The notes under the pieces: model-generated
Databases searched by the model: none
Seen by the model: the letters and a program-made list of their open reading frames with translations, nothing else
Told to the model about the DNA's origin: nothing
Shown: positions 31,837 through 42,069 of the stretch, piece by piece
Numbering within the stretch: the first letter of the stretch is position 1
Layout: each line of letters starts with the position of its first letter
Made by a program: the position numbers and the translations under genes
Assembly (NCBI GenBank): GCA_963678675.1
Contig: OY783199.1
Coordinates: 14,516,232 to 14,580,231 of the forward strand
Source of the DNA: Xiphydria camelus
Taxonomy: Eukaryota; Arthropoda; Insecta; Hymenoptera; Xiphydriidae
Reading direction: 5' to 3'
Length of the DNA: 64,000 bases

Positions 31837-33665
31837 ATGGCCATCGAAACTGTCCCTCCTGAGTCTATCGACTACGATCACGCTCGCCAACCCACTGGAT
31901 CTTTGGCCTCTACACTACTGACACATCCGCCGACGGCTCTCATCTCGAATCCGGTATGGTCTTGGAAGGTAAGCCGCCGCTTTTGGTCCTGTCTCTGACT
32001 GGCCAAAATGGCTGGTGAAAACAGTTCAAATCTGCCCCCTCCTCTCTCTCGCCACCCTACCAAACACATCAAACCCCCGTATACAGGCAGCCCCCCCAAC
32101 TCGACTTCCTCAAAATTAACAACATCTCCGAGCAAGTACAGCTAATCTATGGCATTGCCTGACTCTGATGAGAGAGCTTGAATTTGCGATAGACGAACGA
32201 ATCGTATAAAATAGCCTCCACGATCTCTGCGAACCAGTCAAAGAAAATATTTCCCCCGTGAGAACAATTCCAAACTCCTCACCTTCCCCCACAGGTACTA
32301 ATCCTACTTACAATGGCGGCAGCCTCCGCGAGGGTCGTATCAAGAAGAGACCACTAGAGACAAACAATCCTAATCCTCATTCCTCACCTTCGGCTCCCCC
32401 TCTCGCGAACTTGAGTACCTCTCTCTCGGGCACCGAGCCACATCCCAAGAAAATTGGGATGCTACCTGGGATGCAACAACAAGCTAACTGTAGGCAGACT
32501 AATTACCTAACTTATTAAAGATGCCCTGCTAAGAGTTGACAACGCAGGGATTCACAAACCCGTTGCCACCTTCAAAGACAGAACCAGTGCAAATAATATT
32601 GCCGCGCTCCATTCCTTATGCCCTTATGGTTACATCTGCTACATTCCATCTCACACCTTCTCTAAACAAGGCCTAATCAAGGGCATCCCACTCTCCTTTA
32701 ACGAAAAAGACGCCCCCTAATTTAACTCCTCGCTCAAAATCATTAACGCACGCTGACTGAATAGGAAAATCACCAACAAACAGGAGGATATTGAATACAT
32801 CTCCTCCTCTACACTCCTCTTAAACTTTGAAGGGAAAACTGTCCCCGAAAGTGTCGCTCTTTTTGGAGCTCACTTCAAAGTCGAACGCTACTCTCCACCC
32901 GTCTCCATTTATCATAACTGTTATAGACTTGGCCACCCAATCAAACTATGCCGTAGCCAATTTAAATGCAGCAAATGCGGAAATACTGAACAACCAACGT
33001 CTAATTCTTGCCCCACCCCTCCCCAATCAGACCAGTTTTGCGTTAACTGTAAATCCCCAGAACACGACGCCATAGATAAAAAGTGTCCCCTCTACATTCG
33101 CCAGGAAAATATCAGAGCTCTAACCTAAAATAACAATCTCCCTCTCATCGAAGCTAGCCGTCTCCTGGATGCAAGAGCCCTCATTCCCCCCGCTTCCTCC
33201 TTAGACAGTCAAAATCTCCCCTACCTCAATCCGCCTAGACTGTCTGCGGTCAACAATACCTCCCCCCCCCTCAAATATCATCTACCCATGCCCCCACCGC
33301 AACTAATGCCTATGCTATCCCCCTCCAAGGATACTCTGTCTTCCGATAGAGTCTCTCCGTCGTATCCCACAGCTCGTCCAGCCTACTGCTCTCGCGACGA
33401 TACCACATCATTGCCCTCCCTCCCCTTCTCCTTAACACCTACACCGCCATCCCCCTCTCCCCCTAACAATCTATCTCTACCGACCAACATTCATTCCCTC
33501 ATCCATACAAATTGACCGCCTAACCGCGACTCTGGAGAATCTCCCCCCCCCCCCTGATTAATTTAATTTCTCAGATGGTGCTAGTTTTGGCCAATCTAAG
33601 CACTAACCTTGCCCACCTCCATATCTCCCCCTCCAGCCTCACCCCTCCCCCTAGCACTAATCTCC
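31837..33665 (+). pseudogene. I-type LINE ORF1 (CCHC zinc-knuckle protein), decayed
   Basis: The frame from ATG 31837 is soon broken. A clear segment at 32910-33100 gives HNCYRLGHPIKLC, KCSKCGN, FCVNCKSPEHDAIDKKCP, the string of Cys-His knuckles at the C-terminus of ORF1 proteins of I/Jockey LINEs, which coat the element RNA. Upstream there is a Pro/Ser-rich part and a VALFGAHFKVERYSPPVS stretch typical just before the knuckles. Several stops. Confidence 0.72.
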
Positions 33666-33671
33666 CTCAAG

Positions 33672-34568
33672 ATGGCCAGAACTCACAATAACCACATCTC
33701 CATCCTTCACTGGAACTGCCAAGGGATCCGAAACAAAAAAGACTTACTATTACAAATCTTGCATCAATATGACATTATACTTCTTTCTGAAACAAAACTC
33801 CTCCATTCTCATCCAACCTTCATATTCCTGGCTTCTCCGCCTTACAAAACAACCGCCTGGTTAACCGAGGTGAGGGGTTAGTTATCGCCATCCGCGACAA
33901 TCTCCCCTTCTCCACCATAGACACGATCTACAACTCCCCTAACGTCCTAGAAACCCTTACAATAAAAATCTCCACGGCTTTTGGCAATCTCCACTTAATC
34001 AATCTGTACCCCCCCCCCCCCCCCCCCATAACCCACTCAACCACTCCTACTAGACACACCTGCTGGACTCTGTAGATAACTTAAACAACGTCATAATCGC
34101 CGGCGACTTCAACTGCCATCACCAAGCCTGGGGCTCCAACCGCGCCTGCCCTACAGCCAAGTCCCTCGTTCAACTACTTGACTCCGATAAAACCGACCTA
34201 GTTATTCTCAACGACGGCTCCCCCACCCATATCAATAAATCTGCACATACCCTCTCATGCGTAGACTTAACCCTGGTCTCCACATCCATCTGCCCTCTTG
34301 CTAACTGGACTACTTTACTTGACAGTATGGGCAGCGATCATCCCATCAAATTAACCATAGGAGCTACGGCGTGCTCACTCCCACCCACCACTCACGGTTA
34401 TTACCTGAGTAAAACAGACTGGAACGCCTTCAACTAATCTCTGACTGACGAACTTTCTAACTCTTCACGTACTCAGACGCATTTATCTCCCCTTGTCAAA
34501 TATGACAACCTCGTCAACCTAATAGACTCTGCAATCATAAGATCCTCCCCACCCCCCAAACCTAACGC
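33672..34568 (+). pseudogene. I-type LINE endonuclease domain (ORF2 N-terminus)
   Basis: Begins ISILHWNCQGIRNKKDLLLQ with ILLSETKL soon after (N and E of the APE-like nuclease). Later come VIAGDFNCHHQAWGS (GDFN), LVILNDGSPTHIN, SCVDLTLVS and MGSDHPI (SDH). It nicks target DNA to prime reverse transcription. A frame shift lies near 33835-33870, stops follow, and a C-tract of 17 occurs at 34010. At 34568 the frame meets the AACGC duplication and is cut by a 14.6 kb insertion. Confidence 0.85.
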
Positions 34569-34607
34569 CATTTATTGATAATTTAGAATTAGCAATAAAA
34601 ATGTGTT

Positions 34608-34637
34608 CCCCCGGAGGAACAATGCTCCTCCGGGGGT
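34608..34637. repeat. Strong hairpin in the R2/NeSL-type 3' UTR
   Basis: CCCCCGGAGGA and TCCTCCGGGGG form an 11-bp GC-rich perfect stem around a 7-base loop. In the minus-strand RNA this lies about 40 bases from the 3' end, where R2-type LINEs carry structures recognised by their own RT. Confidence 0.7.
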
Positions 34638-34639
34638 AA

Positions 34640-35514
34640 TGTAAACGGCGCAGACGCCACAAGAAAAGAAATATATAAAAACTGAACATAGATATCAATA
34701 CAAATATAAGGGGAGCGGCTAATTACCCACCCCCCACTATTGGGGGCCCGTCGTTATAAGAGATAGATTTATTTCTTTCGACGGGCCCTTAAAATAGCAT
34801 ACTGCTAATCCCCCGCCGCTATTACAGTGGTCGGGGGGATGTGACGCCATATCTGTGGGACAATACAGGACATCACTAACAGCAATCCAGCGGCAACCCT
34901 TGACCAGCCGCCCCCCAGACCACTATTCAGTGTGCCGAGGCCGGCCGGCCCAGAGGTACCAGCTCCACCGCGAAAATCCAGGACAGGATAGGACATCACA
35001 TGGACAGCACAAGACAATACACAGCACGGTGGGCAACACATATATATAAACAATTAATTAAATAAATAGGTTAAGAGTACATCTATAGGGTGAACACACC
35101 GGTTGTGGGACACCTAAGCAGACGATATTTCCAGTTCTCGGACGTATCCCTTTCTTCCTCTGCTCAAGGCTAGGGGTTTTCGGACACTTAAGCAGACGAT
35201 ATTTCCAGTTGTCGGACATATTTCTTTCTTCCTCTGTTCAAGGATACTTTCATATATCTGTTTCATTAAATGTCCGACAACAGGTAAGTTGTCTGACTAA
35301 CCGGGGTGCGTTATCTATTTCATTCTCTATCCGACAACAGGTAGTGTCCGGCTAACCGGTGCTTTCACCCTAGGCCACTCACAATGATCGCGGCTACCAG
35401 TGCCTATTCCAGAAGTGATAATTTGTAGTGCTAAACCATGACCGTGTGGCAAATAAATAAATACAGAGAATATCACAAACTGTCGTATAGGATATGATTT
35501 AGCACGTAGTATGT

Positions 35515-35518
<4 letters not shown>
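34640..35518 (-). other. R2/NeSL-type 3' untranslated region and short tandem repeats
   Basis: GC-rich to mixed non-coding. A unit of about 60 bp (CTAAGCAGACGATATTTCC ... CTTTCTTCCTCTG) occurs twice with a 74-bp period (35111 and 35185). TCCGACAACAGGTA occurs twice near 35275 and 35330. No gene. Confidence 0.5.

Positions 35519-35546
<28 letters not shown>
35519..35546. repeat. (AT)n microsatellite, left
   Basis: About 14 AT units directly at the left border of the GGGGACA-rich segment; a longer AT tract lies at its right border (41057-41104). Confidence 0.9.
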
Positions 35547-35548
<2 letters not shown>

Positions 35549-36107
35549 TAAAGGTTACTTTGGGGACACGATATATTTTGGGTTAAATCGATGCAGGAAG
35601 GCATTATATATATATTAGGACTACGTAGAAAAAATAATAATGATAAAATGTCAAGATATTTTGAATTTTACGTAAAACAGCTACTATGAGGACATAGCAT
35701 ATATCCGCGAATATGAGGACATTATATTTTGTAAGGAATGGCGACTATGGGGACATTTTATATTAATAGAAAAAAGTATTTGAATCAATTGCGTTTGACG
35801 TTCTAAACAAGTAAACACTACTAACTGCTTCTAATTTCCTCTAAAATGTCTAAAACTAGAGACATTTAGAGTTACATATATAATGGTGACTTTGAGGACA
35901 TCCGCTTGCTGAAATATATAAAATAGAACTAATGGTTCCTTTGAGGACATAAACAGTTGTTTTCTAAGTATTAAATATTTAGCAGATACAAATCTCAATA
36001 TTGTTACTTAAGCATGTATAACGTATCTGTGTAATATGATTTTCCCCGACAACAGGACAAAACGACAAAAAGAAATTTCAACGCTTCTCTCCTTCACGTC
36101 TTTTGAG

Positions 36108-36285
36108 GAATGAATATATCGCCATATATATTTTCCAGAAGAATAATGACGCGTGCAAATTTTGAAATTTTTTAATTAAAAAAATTAAATTTAAAGTCAT
36201 TTTTAAGACTATTGAGGGATTTAATTAAAAAATTTCAAAATTTGCACTTGCGTCATTGTTCTTCTGGAGAAGCGATATATTATCT
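36108..36285. mobile_element. Palindromic MITE around a TTTAATTAAA core
   Basis: TTCCAGAAGAATAATGACGC and GCAAATTTTGAAATTTTTTA on the left are mirrored to 36285 on the right, about 75-bp arms. Confidence 0.75.
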
Positions 36286-36387
36286 GGGATGTCACTTTAC
36301 CGACCGCTAGCGGTTCAATAGCATACATACGTCCGACCAGCCGCCCAGGCCGCAAATCCTCCGTGGCAGATTAGTGCAGTCAAAATA

Positions 36388-37027
36388 ACATATGCAATAC
36401 AAATTAATCCGGATAGGATGAAACCTATACCAATCCATAGGGAAAAATCCCCTGAAAAACATATCAAAAGTTCCCAAAAAACTTTGGTCGGGAAATATGT
36501 TTAATTAATGAAAAAGTAACAAGAATCGCGGTCGAGCGTCCTTTGTACACTAATATTTCTCGTTCAATGGGCTCAATTAAAAAAGTAGAACTACCATTTT
36601 GTAGCGTGAAAAATTTACTATAGAAAACAAGCGGAAACCCCTAGCTGGAAATGTTTCGTTTTAGTTTCATTAATGTTTAATCTTCTGAGCGTCTTAAACG
36701 CCGAACGATCAGCCGATTATTTGGCGTTTACGACGCTGCAGAAGCTTAAAACATTAATAAAACTGAAACGAAACACTTTGAGCTAGAGGTTTCCGCTTAT
36801 TTTTTGTAGAAAATTTTCCCCGCTACAGAATGGTAGTTTTACTATTTCATTGAACCCATTGAACGAGAAATATCAGCGTTCAAAGGACGCTCGACCGCAA
36901 TTCTTGTTACTTTTTCATTAATTAAACATATTTCCCGGCCAAAGTTTTTGGGAACTTTTGATATGTTTTTCAGGGGATTTTTCCCTATGGATTGGTATAG
37001 GTTTCATCCTGTCCGGATTAATTTGCA
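36388..37027. mobile_element. 640-bp near-perfect palindrome
   Basis: ACAAATTAATCCGGATAGGA at 36388 is mirrored at 37027; arms of about 310 bp meet near 36705 with a small GAACGATC-containing loop. It contains AACAAGAATCGCGGTCGAGC and AATGTTTCGTTTTAGTTTCA on one arm and their inverses on the other. No coding content. Confidence 0.85.
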
Positions 37028-37264
37028 TTCCATGGAATAAAATCGCCTATTTTCACTGCACTATACGTCCACTCGACGTGTGCCAAACACTTGCCAGAGC
37101 CGTCCTCCAAGTGCTTCGAAACCCGATATGTTTCAAACAGCGGGCATTATACTCTATGTCGGCTGGTGCCAAGACTGTATATGTTTGGTTATTCATTCTT
37201 TTATTTAAAACAGCAAAAACCCAAAACACGTCTAGTAGAATCCACCCGCCTAACGGAGGGTTAA

Positions 37265-37359
37265 CCCTCGGTTAGTCGATTATAGGTCCAGCGGACCTAT
37301 TGTCATACTACCTACCTACCTATTGTGCATAAGAGAAATTTGACGCGTCTAACGGAGGG
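37265..37359. mobile_element. 95-bp TTAA-flanked mini piggyBac-like element
   Basis: CCCTCGGTTAG at the left, CTAACGGAGGG at the right, TTAA on both sides (37261-37264, 37360-37363). The preceding 11 bases are another CTAACGGAGGG tip, so a second element ends at the same TTAA. Confidence 0.7.
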
Positions 37360-37807
37360 TTAAATATGTTTTTAAAGGAAAATAAATTAAAAAAGTAAAC
37401 ATTTACACTCAAAAAGTTAAAAAAAAAGCTAATTTTATTCCAAAATTATCAAAGCAAAAATTATAACCCTCGTAGAAGGCATCTGTAAAAAAAACACCCG
37501 AATCAGTCTCAAATACTCATAACGCTCATAAAGTTTTCAAAACTACAGCAAAGAGCTAGGTATATACATATGTCGAGTTAGGTAACTTTGGTACTTGAAC
37601 TTTGTTTCCTCATAATGAACGAAAGAATGACGTTAGAAATATTTTCTCAATTTCTGTAATTTCGTTCGGAGAAAGTTTGAAAGTAAAGGGCGTGCGAAAG
37701 ACTCCGAGACATCAGATGCGTCGACGTCCCGTGGTGCGGTCCAGGGACGGACGTACGCGCGTCTCGATGACTTAATTTATGATAGGGCGACGCGCGTCTC
37801 GTTTATA

Positions 37808-38003
37808 GGCCTTCATACACGATACGGTTTACCGGAAGGCAGGCCTTTCGATATGCAAGCCGGAAGGCAAATCGTAGTGGTCATATTGGCCGGAAGGCTT
37901 GGCCTGAACTCTCGGCTTTCCGAAAAACTGCGGGCGCTTGAAAATTTATCTCCGGCCATGCTTTTCGCCTGCCTGTCGAAAAGTGTATGGGTGCCATAGA
38001 AAT
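37808..38003. mobile_element. MITE with CCGGAAGGC words
   Basis: CATACACGATACGGTTTACC at the left faces CGAAAAGTGTATGGGTGCC at the right as imperfect inverted ends. CCGGAAGGC occurs three times inside. Confidence 0.5.
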
Positions 38004-38048
38004 ATAGGCCAAGAGTTTGTGTGACGGAAAGTATAGCAGAAGTAGGTA

Positions 38049-38259
38049 CACCCGGGGACACGGAATCTGTCGCTGGTGACTTTTTTTAATGTCATTTTTA
38101 AACGTACTAAACTAATGAACAATTATTTCTCATGCCCTCATTAGCTACGGTGGCGTCTACTCTCGTTAATGAAAGTATGAGGATTATTAATCATTGGTTA
38201 GTACGTTTAAAAATAAAATTTTAAATAGTCACCAGCGACAGATTTCGTGTCCCCGGGTG
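38049..38259. mobile_element. CACCCG MITE, copy 3
   Basis: Starts CACCCGGGGACACGGAATCT and ends with its inverse, flanked by TA. Same family as 8888-9100. Confidence 0.8.
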
Positions 38260-38807
38260 TACCTAGGCAGATATTGCCTAATTTTGATAATAATCAAGTT
38301 CCAGTTGTAATTTGTTGATTAAGTGCATATGCAAATACACTTCTCGATTTATTAACCACTGTTTTACCCATTTCGAACATTTGCGCTTTATCTTTTTCTT
38401 TTTTTCAGACAACAAAGCAACTGTTAGTCCTATTAACATAAGATCATATTCCGAAATCATGGGTACAACTTTTCGCTTTGCATTAACAAAACCCTGTTAA
38501 CTGTCCGTTAGTTGGTAATTGTTGAAAAACTATTCCATGGTTTCGTTAATTAAATTTAGCCGAGTCAGATATAATGCTGTATGATTTTCCTCGGTACATA
38601 GAGGCATTATTTTCCTTGTTTCAAAGAAAAATTTACATTAGTTACAATGTCGCATCATATAATTTTTAAAACATAAGAGTGTTCAAGTGACGATAAGAGA
38701 GAGGGCCGGTATTATTAAGTCCGGTTAACCGAAGGTTGAACTTCAACCGGCGGTTAGACTGCAGTTTCCGAATACGCTAACCGCCGCATAAACATCGACA
38801 CGTGCGG

Positions 38808-38880
38808 TCTCTTTCTCGCTCGAGAGAGAAGTCAGGGCCGCTTAGTCTCTTTCTCGCTCGGGGGAGAAGTCAGGGCCCGA
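38808..38880. repeat. Tandem pair with GTCTCTTTCTCGCTCG
   Basis: GTCTCTTTCTCGCTCG...GAGAAGTCAGGGCC occurs twice in a row with a period of about 38 bp. A fragment appears inverted near 40357-40378. Confidence 0.7.
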
Positions 38881-38889
38881 TTATAAGAG

Positions 38890-39600
38890 AGTAGGTAGTT
38901 GTTTCATTTTACAAAGTGTGTACAGCACCGCATTTTTGAATTTGAGAATAGTTTCTCTTAAAAAATGAATGCACAACATGTAGAAAATATGTCACCTAAT
39001 TAGGATTATGATTAATATGAATACAATACCTAAATGGGATTATTAAAATAAAAAAATGGAACTCTTTCTCGGAATAGATAATTAAGTTGACATTGCTCAG
39101 GAAGAGTAAAAAACATTTGGATGTACATGTATTTTTTAGTTTTATAGCCTAGTATGCTTTCCTATTTTATGTAAAAGTCCGAGTTCCCAAATAACGTGCC
39201 GAACAATTTTTTTAACAGTTGGGAATAACAATAAGGAGTCGAGCATGTAATAGTTTCAGATAATATGTAACTGTATACAGGTTATAATATGTTTTTTGTA
39301 CTTTTTTACCTACTTATGTACCAATTAATGTATAATATTTTGAAAACAAATTAGGTAACTTAATAAATATAATTTCCTTTAAATGTTTTTACTCTTCCTC
39401 AGCAATGTTAACTTAATTACTTATTCCGAGAAAGAGTTTCAATTTTTTATTTCAATAATCCCATTTAGGTATTTTATTCTAATTAATCATACTCCTAATT
39501 AGGTGACATATTTTCTACATGTTGTGCGTTCATTTTTAAGAAAAACTATTCGAAAATACGGTGCTGTACACACTTTGTAAAATGAAACTACTACTTTCCG
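38890..39600. mobile_element. Foldback with ~220-bp arms
   Basis: The left arm 38890-39115 (TTTCATTTTACAAAGTGTGT, ATGTAGAAAATATGTCACC, GGAATAGATAATTAAGTTGA) is mirrored at 39383-39600, with a 270-bp AT-rich spacer. Confidence 0.8.
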
Positions 39601-39869
39601 TAATGTGCATATTTCCATATCTAGCAGTGCCGTATTCCTTACTGACAAACAGATGCAAACAAATTTTAGTCAGTTTTCGTTGAAATTTTGAAGTATGAAT
39701 ACGATGTCGGGGGAAGGAAAAGTAGAAATCGTCCGACTCTTACAAATTATAAATTACAATTACTTATCATTACACTAATCAATGTAGGAATAACAGAATA
39801 GAACACTTGGAAAGACTTGGTCACTCATTTTCAGTTCGTTGATACGATACTGTAGAAGCACCGAGGGTC

Positions 39870-40270
39870 CGAACCCCTGCTGAGCCCCCTTTTTCGAGTC
39901 ACTCGCAAGAGAAACGTACCAGGTCTTTGCGTATGTGTTGACATAGGAATCGTGCGAGTGCGAGTGAGAACGCAGATTAACACTGGTGAACCCATAAGAG
40001 TTTCTCTGTCGCACATTCTCCGTCCTTCTAGGACTTGTCCAGTTGGAGTATGCGACAGAGAAACTCTTATGGGTTCACGAGTGTTAATCCGCGTTCTCAC
40101 TCGCACTCGCACGATTCCTATGTCAACACATACGCAAAGACCTGGTATACGTTTCTTAGTGAGTAGGCCAATCAGGACCCCCACCACAACGGAATACTTG
40201 GTCCTGATTGGTCTATTGGCTAAGATGCGTATACGTAACTTTGCGAGTGACTCGAGAAAGGCCCCCTGCT
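39870..40270. mobile_element. Foldback with ACTCGAGAAAGG-like ends and nested palindrome
   Basis: Outer ends GGGGGCTCAGC/TTTTTCGAGTCACTCGCAA pair with the right side. Arms include CGCAAAGACCTGG and TGTTGACATAGGAATCGTGC. The inner CCACAACGGAATACTTGG/CCTGATTGG unit is related to 10040-10126 and 51250-51427. Confidence 0.7.
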
Positions 40271-41053
40271 TTTTTTCACGCTTTAATGAATCCGCACTAG
40301 CGGAAATATCCCCCGAGCTAGTGCGGGGGATGACTGTACTTATAATCGGGCAATGACTTCTCCCCCGAGCGAGAAAGAGAAAGAGGTTAAATTTTCGACG
40401 TCTAACACTTTAAAGGTGTCGCCGGAGAGTCAGCTAGCTGTTTAAACTGTAACTGTATTGTAATTTTTAGAAGTGTACGTTATTTCCTCCTGGAAATGTA
40501 TACTCACGACAGAGTTTTTTATTACAGTAAAAATGTCTAGAATCGTTGTTGTTTGAGATGCTGCTTAGTGATTTCTCAAAGAAATTTTTTCCCAACGTTG
40601 GTAGATAATTTTACAAAAATTTAAATAAAATTGATTTATTTTGAAATTATAAATTCTCGAATATATTGCAATATTATTACAATTTTGCAATAATATATTT
40701 GAGCGCAAGTATTTATAAAATTAAATTTAAGCAAAGTCATCGCAATATTAAATATTTTCTGGATAGTTGCTTTCAATTAAAAACGTAATTAAAGTTGTCC
40801 TTCTTATAAATTGTTATTTCAAGGACAGTCCTCAAAGAAACCGATTAATGTATTGTTACTTTGGGGACTGTCCCCAAAGTAACACCCATTTTGGCTGTCC
40901 TCGAACTACACGTAAGACTTGCGTTGATGATTTCGGGGACTGTCCTCAAAGTATACACTTCATGAGTAAAAATTTCGGGGACTGTCCTCAAAGTACACAA
41001 ATGTCCCCGAAGTAACCGATCAGTGCACGGAAATGTCCTCGAACTACACGTTA

Positions 41054-41056
<3 letters not shown>

Positions 41057-41104
<48 letters not shown>
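41057..41104. repeat. (AT)n microsatellite, insertion site of the LTR element
   Basis: About 24 AT units directly before the left LTR. The right LTR is followed by ATATATAAT, so the LTR element inserted in this tract. Confidence 0.9.
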
Positions 41105-41107
<3 letters not shown>

Positions 41108-41275
41108 AACGCGTGGATCGCAGCCGAGTCGGCATGCGTCAGCCTGCCGACGATTCAAGGGTTGGAGACAGCCCCGAGCGCGTCATAAGGGACGCGCAGG
41201 TAGTTAGGACGCGTCATCCGAGGACCTAACGGTCATCGGTCATCAGCGGGCTTTCGGCAAGGTCCGCAAACGGGG

Positions 41276-41282
41276 TATATTA
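41276..41282 (+). promoter_or_regulatory. TATA-like box of the LTR
   Basis: TATATTA about 40 bases before the first hairpin module; transcription would start about 25-30 bases downstream, placing all five hairpins in the RNA leader. Confidence 0.6.
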
Positions 41283-41323
41283 GACGGCCGGCGAGCCATC
41301 GCCGGCAGACCATCTCGAGTCAC

Positions 41324-41618
41324 GGTAGTGGAAGTTTTCGCTCAGCGAACACCACTATCCCTCGGAAGTCTCAGTCGAACGCCCTAGGGAAGTTTTCGCT
41401 CAGCGAACACCCTAGTAGTCGAACGGCCTCCACACGAGCGGCGACAGTTTTCGCTCAGCGAACATCGCAGCTCTCGTGGTTCACCGATCGACTCTCGAGC
41501 AACCGAGAGGGAAGTCTTCGCTCAGCGAACACCCTCTCGCGCGCAGATCTCTGACGGCCCTACGCCGTCCCGGCTTGAGGATTGCTAGCGGCAGTTTTCG
41601 CTCCGCGAACACCCTAGC
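41324..41618 (+). ncRNA. Five consecutive conserved-loop hairpins in the LTR leader
   Basis: The word TTTTCGCTCAGCGAACA (with small variants) occurs five times: near 41335, 41394, 41449, 41515 and 41596. TTCGCT/AGCGAA pairs with itself as an inner stem. Each copy is framed by a different outer stem that also pairs: GGTAGTGG with CCACTATCC, CTAGGG with CCCTAG, GCGA with TCGC (plus CACGAG with CTCGTG), CGAGAGGG with CCCTCTCG, GCTAG with CTAGC. Changing outer stems that keep pairing around a constant core is direct evidence for RNA structure. A second set lies in the right LTR at about 44081-44375. Confidence 0.8.
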
Positions 41619-41890
41619 GTCCTCGCCGCTCCAGCCGACGTTCTCACGTCGCCTCGCCTACCCGGCGACCCTCTACGCGGACGAGTTACCTTCGCCTCCG
41701 GCCTGACGACGATTCCCGGGACGCGAGCAGCCCCCGGCACGCCAGGACCGACGCAGCCGTTCCTGAGGACGACCCGCACCGCCTACGAGCTGCCCGACCG
41801 GCAGCCCCTCCGACGCTTCTCCGAGCTCGATCCCTCCTGGGATCTTCTCTTTCCACACGCTTACGCTACCATTTTGTATTCCAGATCACG

Positions 41891-41896
41891 AATAAA
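41891..41896 (+). terminator. AATAAA polyadenylation signal in the LTR
   Basis: AATAAA about 50 bases before the LTR end; the same in the right LTR at 44648-44653. Confidence 0.7.
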
Positions 41897-41946
41897 CCTT
41901 AGTTCCTAGTTTATTCGCGCTCTGTACATATTACCCCTCCTACAAC

Positions 41947-41957
41947 TGGCGCCCAAC
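41947..41957 (+). other. Primer-binding site
   Basis: TGGCGCCCAAC, complementary to a tRNA 3' end of the lysine type, directly inside the left LTR. After it ACTTCCGGGTAGAATCCTC repeats three times in tandem (41956-42020). Confidence 0.75.
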
Positions 41958-42069
41958 TTCCGGGTAGAATCCTCGCCCAACTTCCGGGTAGAATCCTCAC
42001 CCAACTTCCGGGTAGAATCCTAAACCCACCACGTTCCCCCCCAGGAGAAGCGCGAGGCTAGCGGAAGGT

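Larger units (their letters stand above)
35547..41046. mobile_element. ACTTTGGGGACA-bordered segment, host for many MITEs
   Basis: The left end has ACTTTGGGGACA or ACTATGAGGACA words in direct orientation (35557, 35688, 35712, 35740, 35888, 35938). The right end (40810-41040) has the inverse words (GTCCTCAAAGTA, GTCCCCAAAGTAAC), some joined as TTTGGGGACTGTCCCCAAA. Inverted subterminal motifs on both sides and AT-tract borders suggest one non-autonomous element of about 5.5 kb, now filled by later foldbacks. No transposase seen. Confidence 0.5.
41105..41944 (+). repeat. Left LTR
   Basis: U3 holds a TATATTA box at 41276-41282. R/U5 holds five hairpin modules (41324-41618) and an AATAAA signal at 41891-41896. 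Ends TG...CA. Confidence 0.92.

Noticed and set aside
34805..35053. Minus-strand frame with many Cys (FIYMCCPPCCVLSC)
   Set aside because: Low-complexity reading of the R2/NeSL 3' UTR with ACAC/GGACA words; no toxin- or finger-like spacing that repeats.
40845..41135. Minus-strand frame with a long Tyr-Ile repeat
   Set aside because: It is the translation of the (AT)n microsatellite and flanking GGGGACA words, not a gene.
41324..41618. CRISPR-like array (regular short repeats)
   Set aside because: Five repeats with spacers of unequal length whose flanks pair as stems, inside an LTR of a eukaryotic retroelement. Not CRISPR.
41476..41706. Short frames repeated in both LTRs (41476 and 44233)
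   Set aside because: They are translations of the hairpin-rich LTR leader; no start context or family motif. The RNA structure explains the sequence better.
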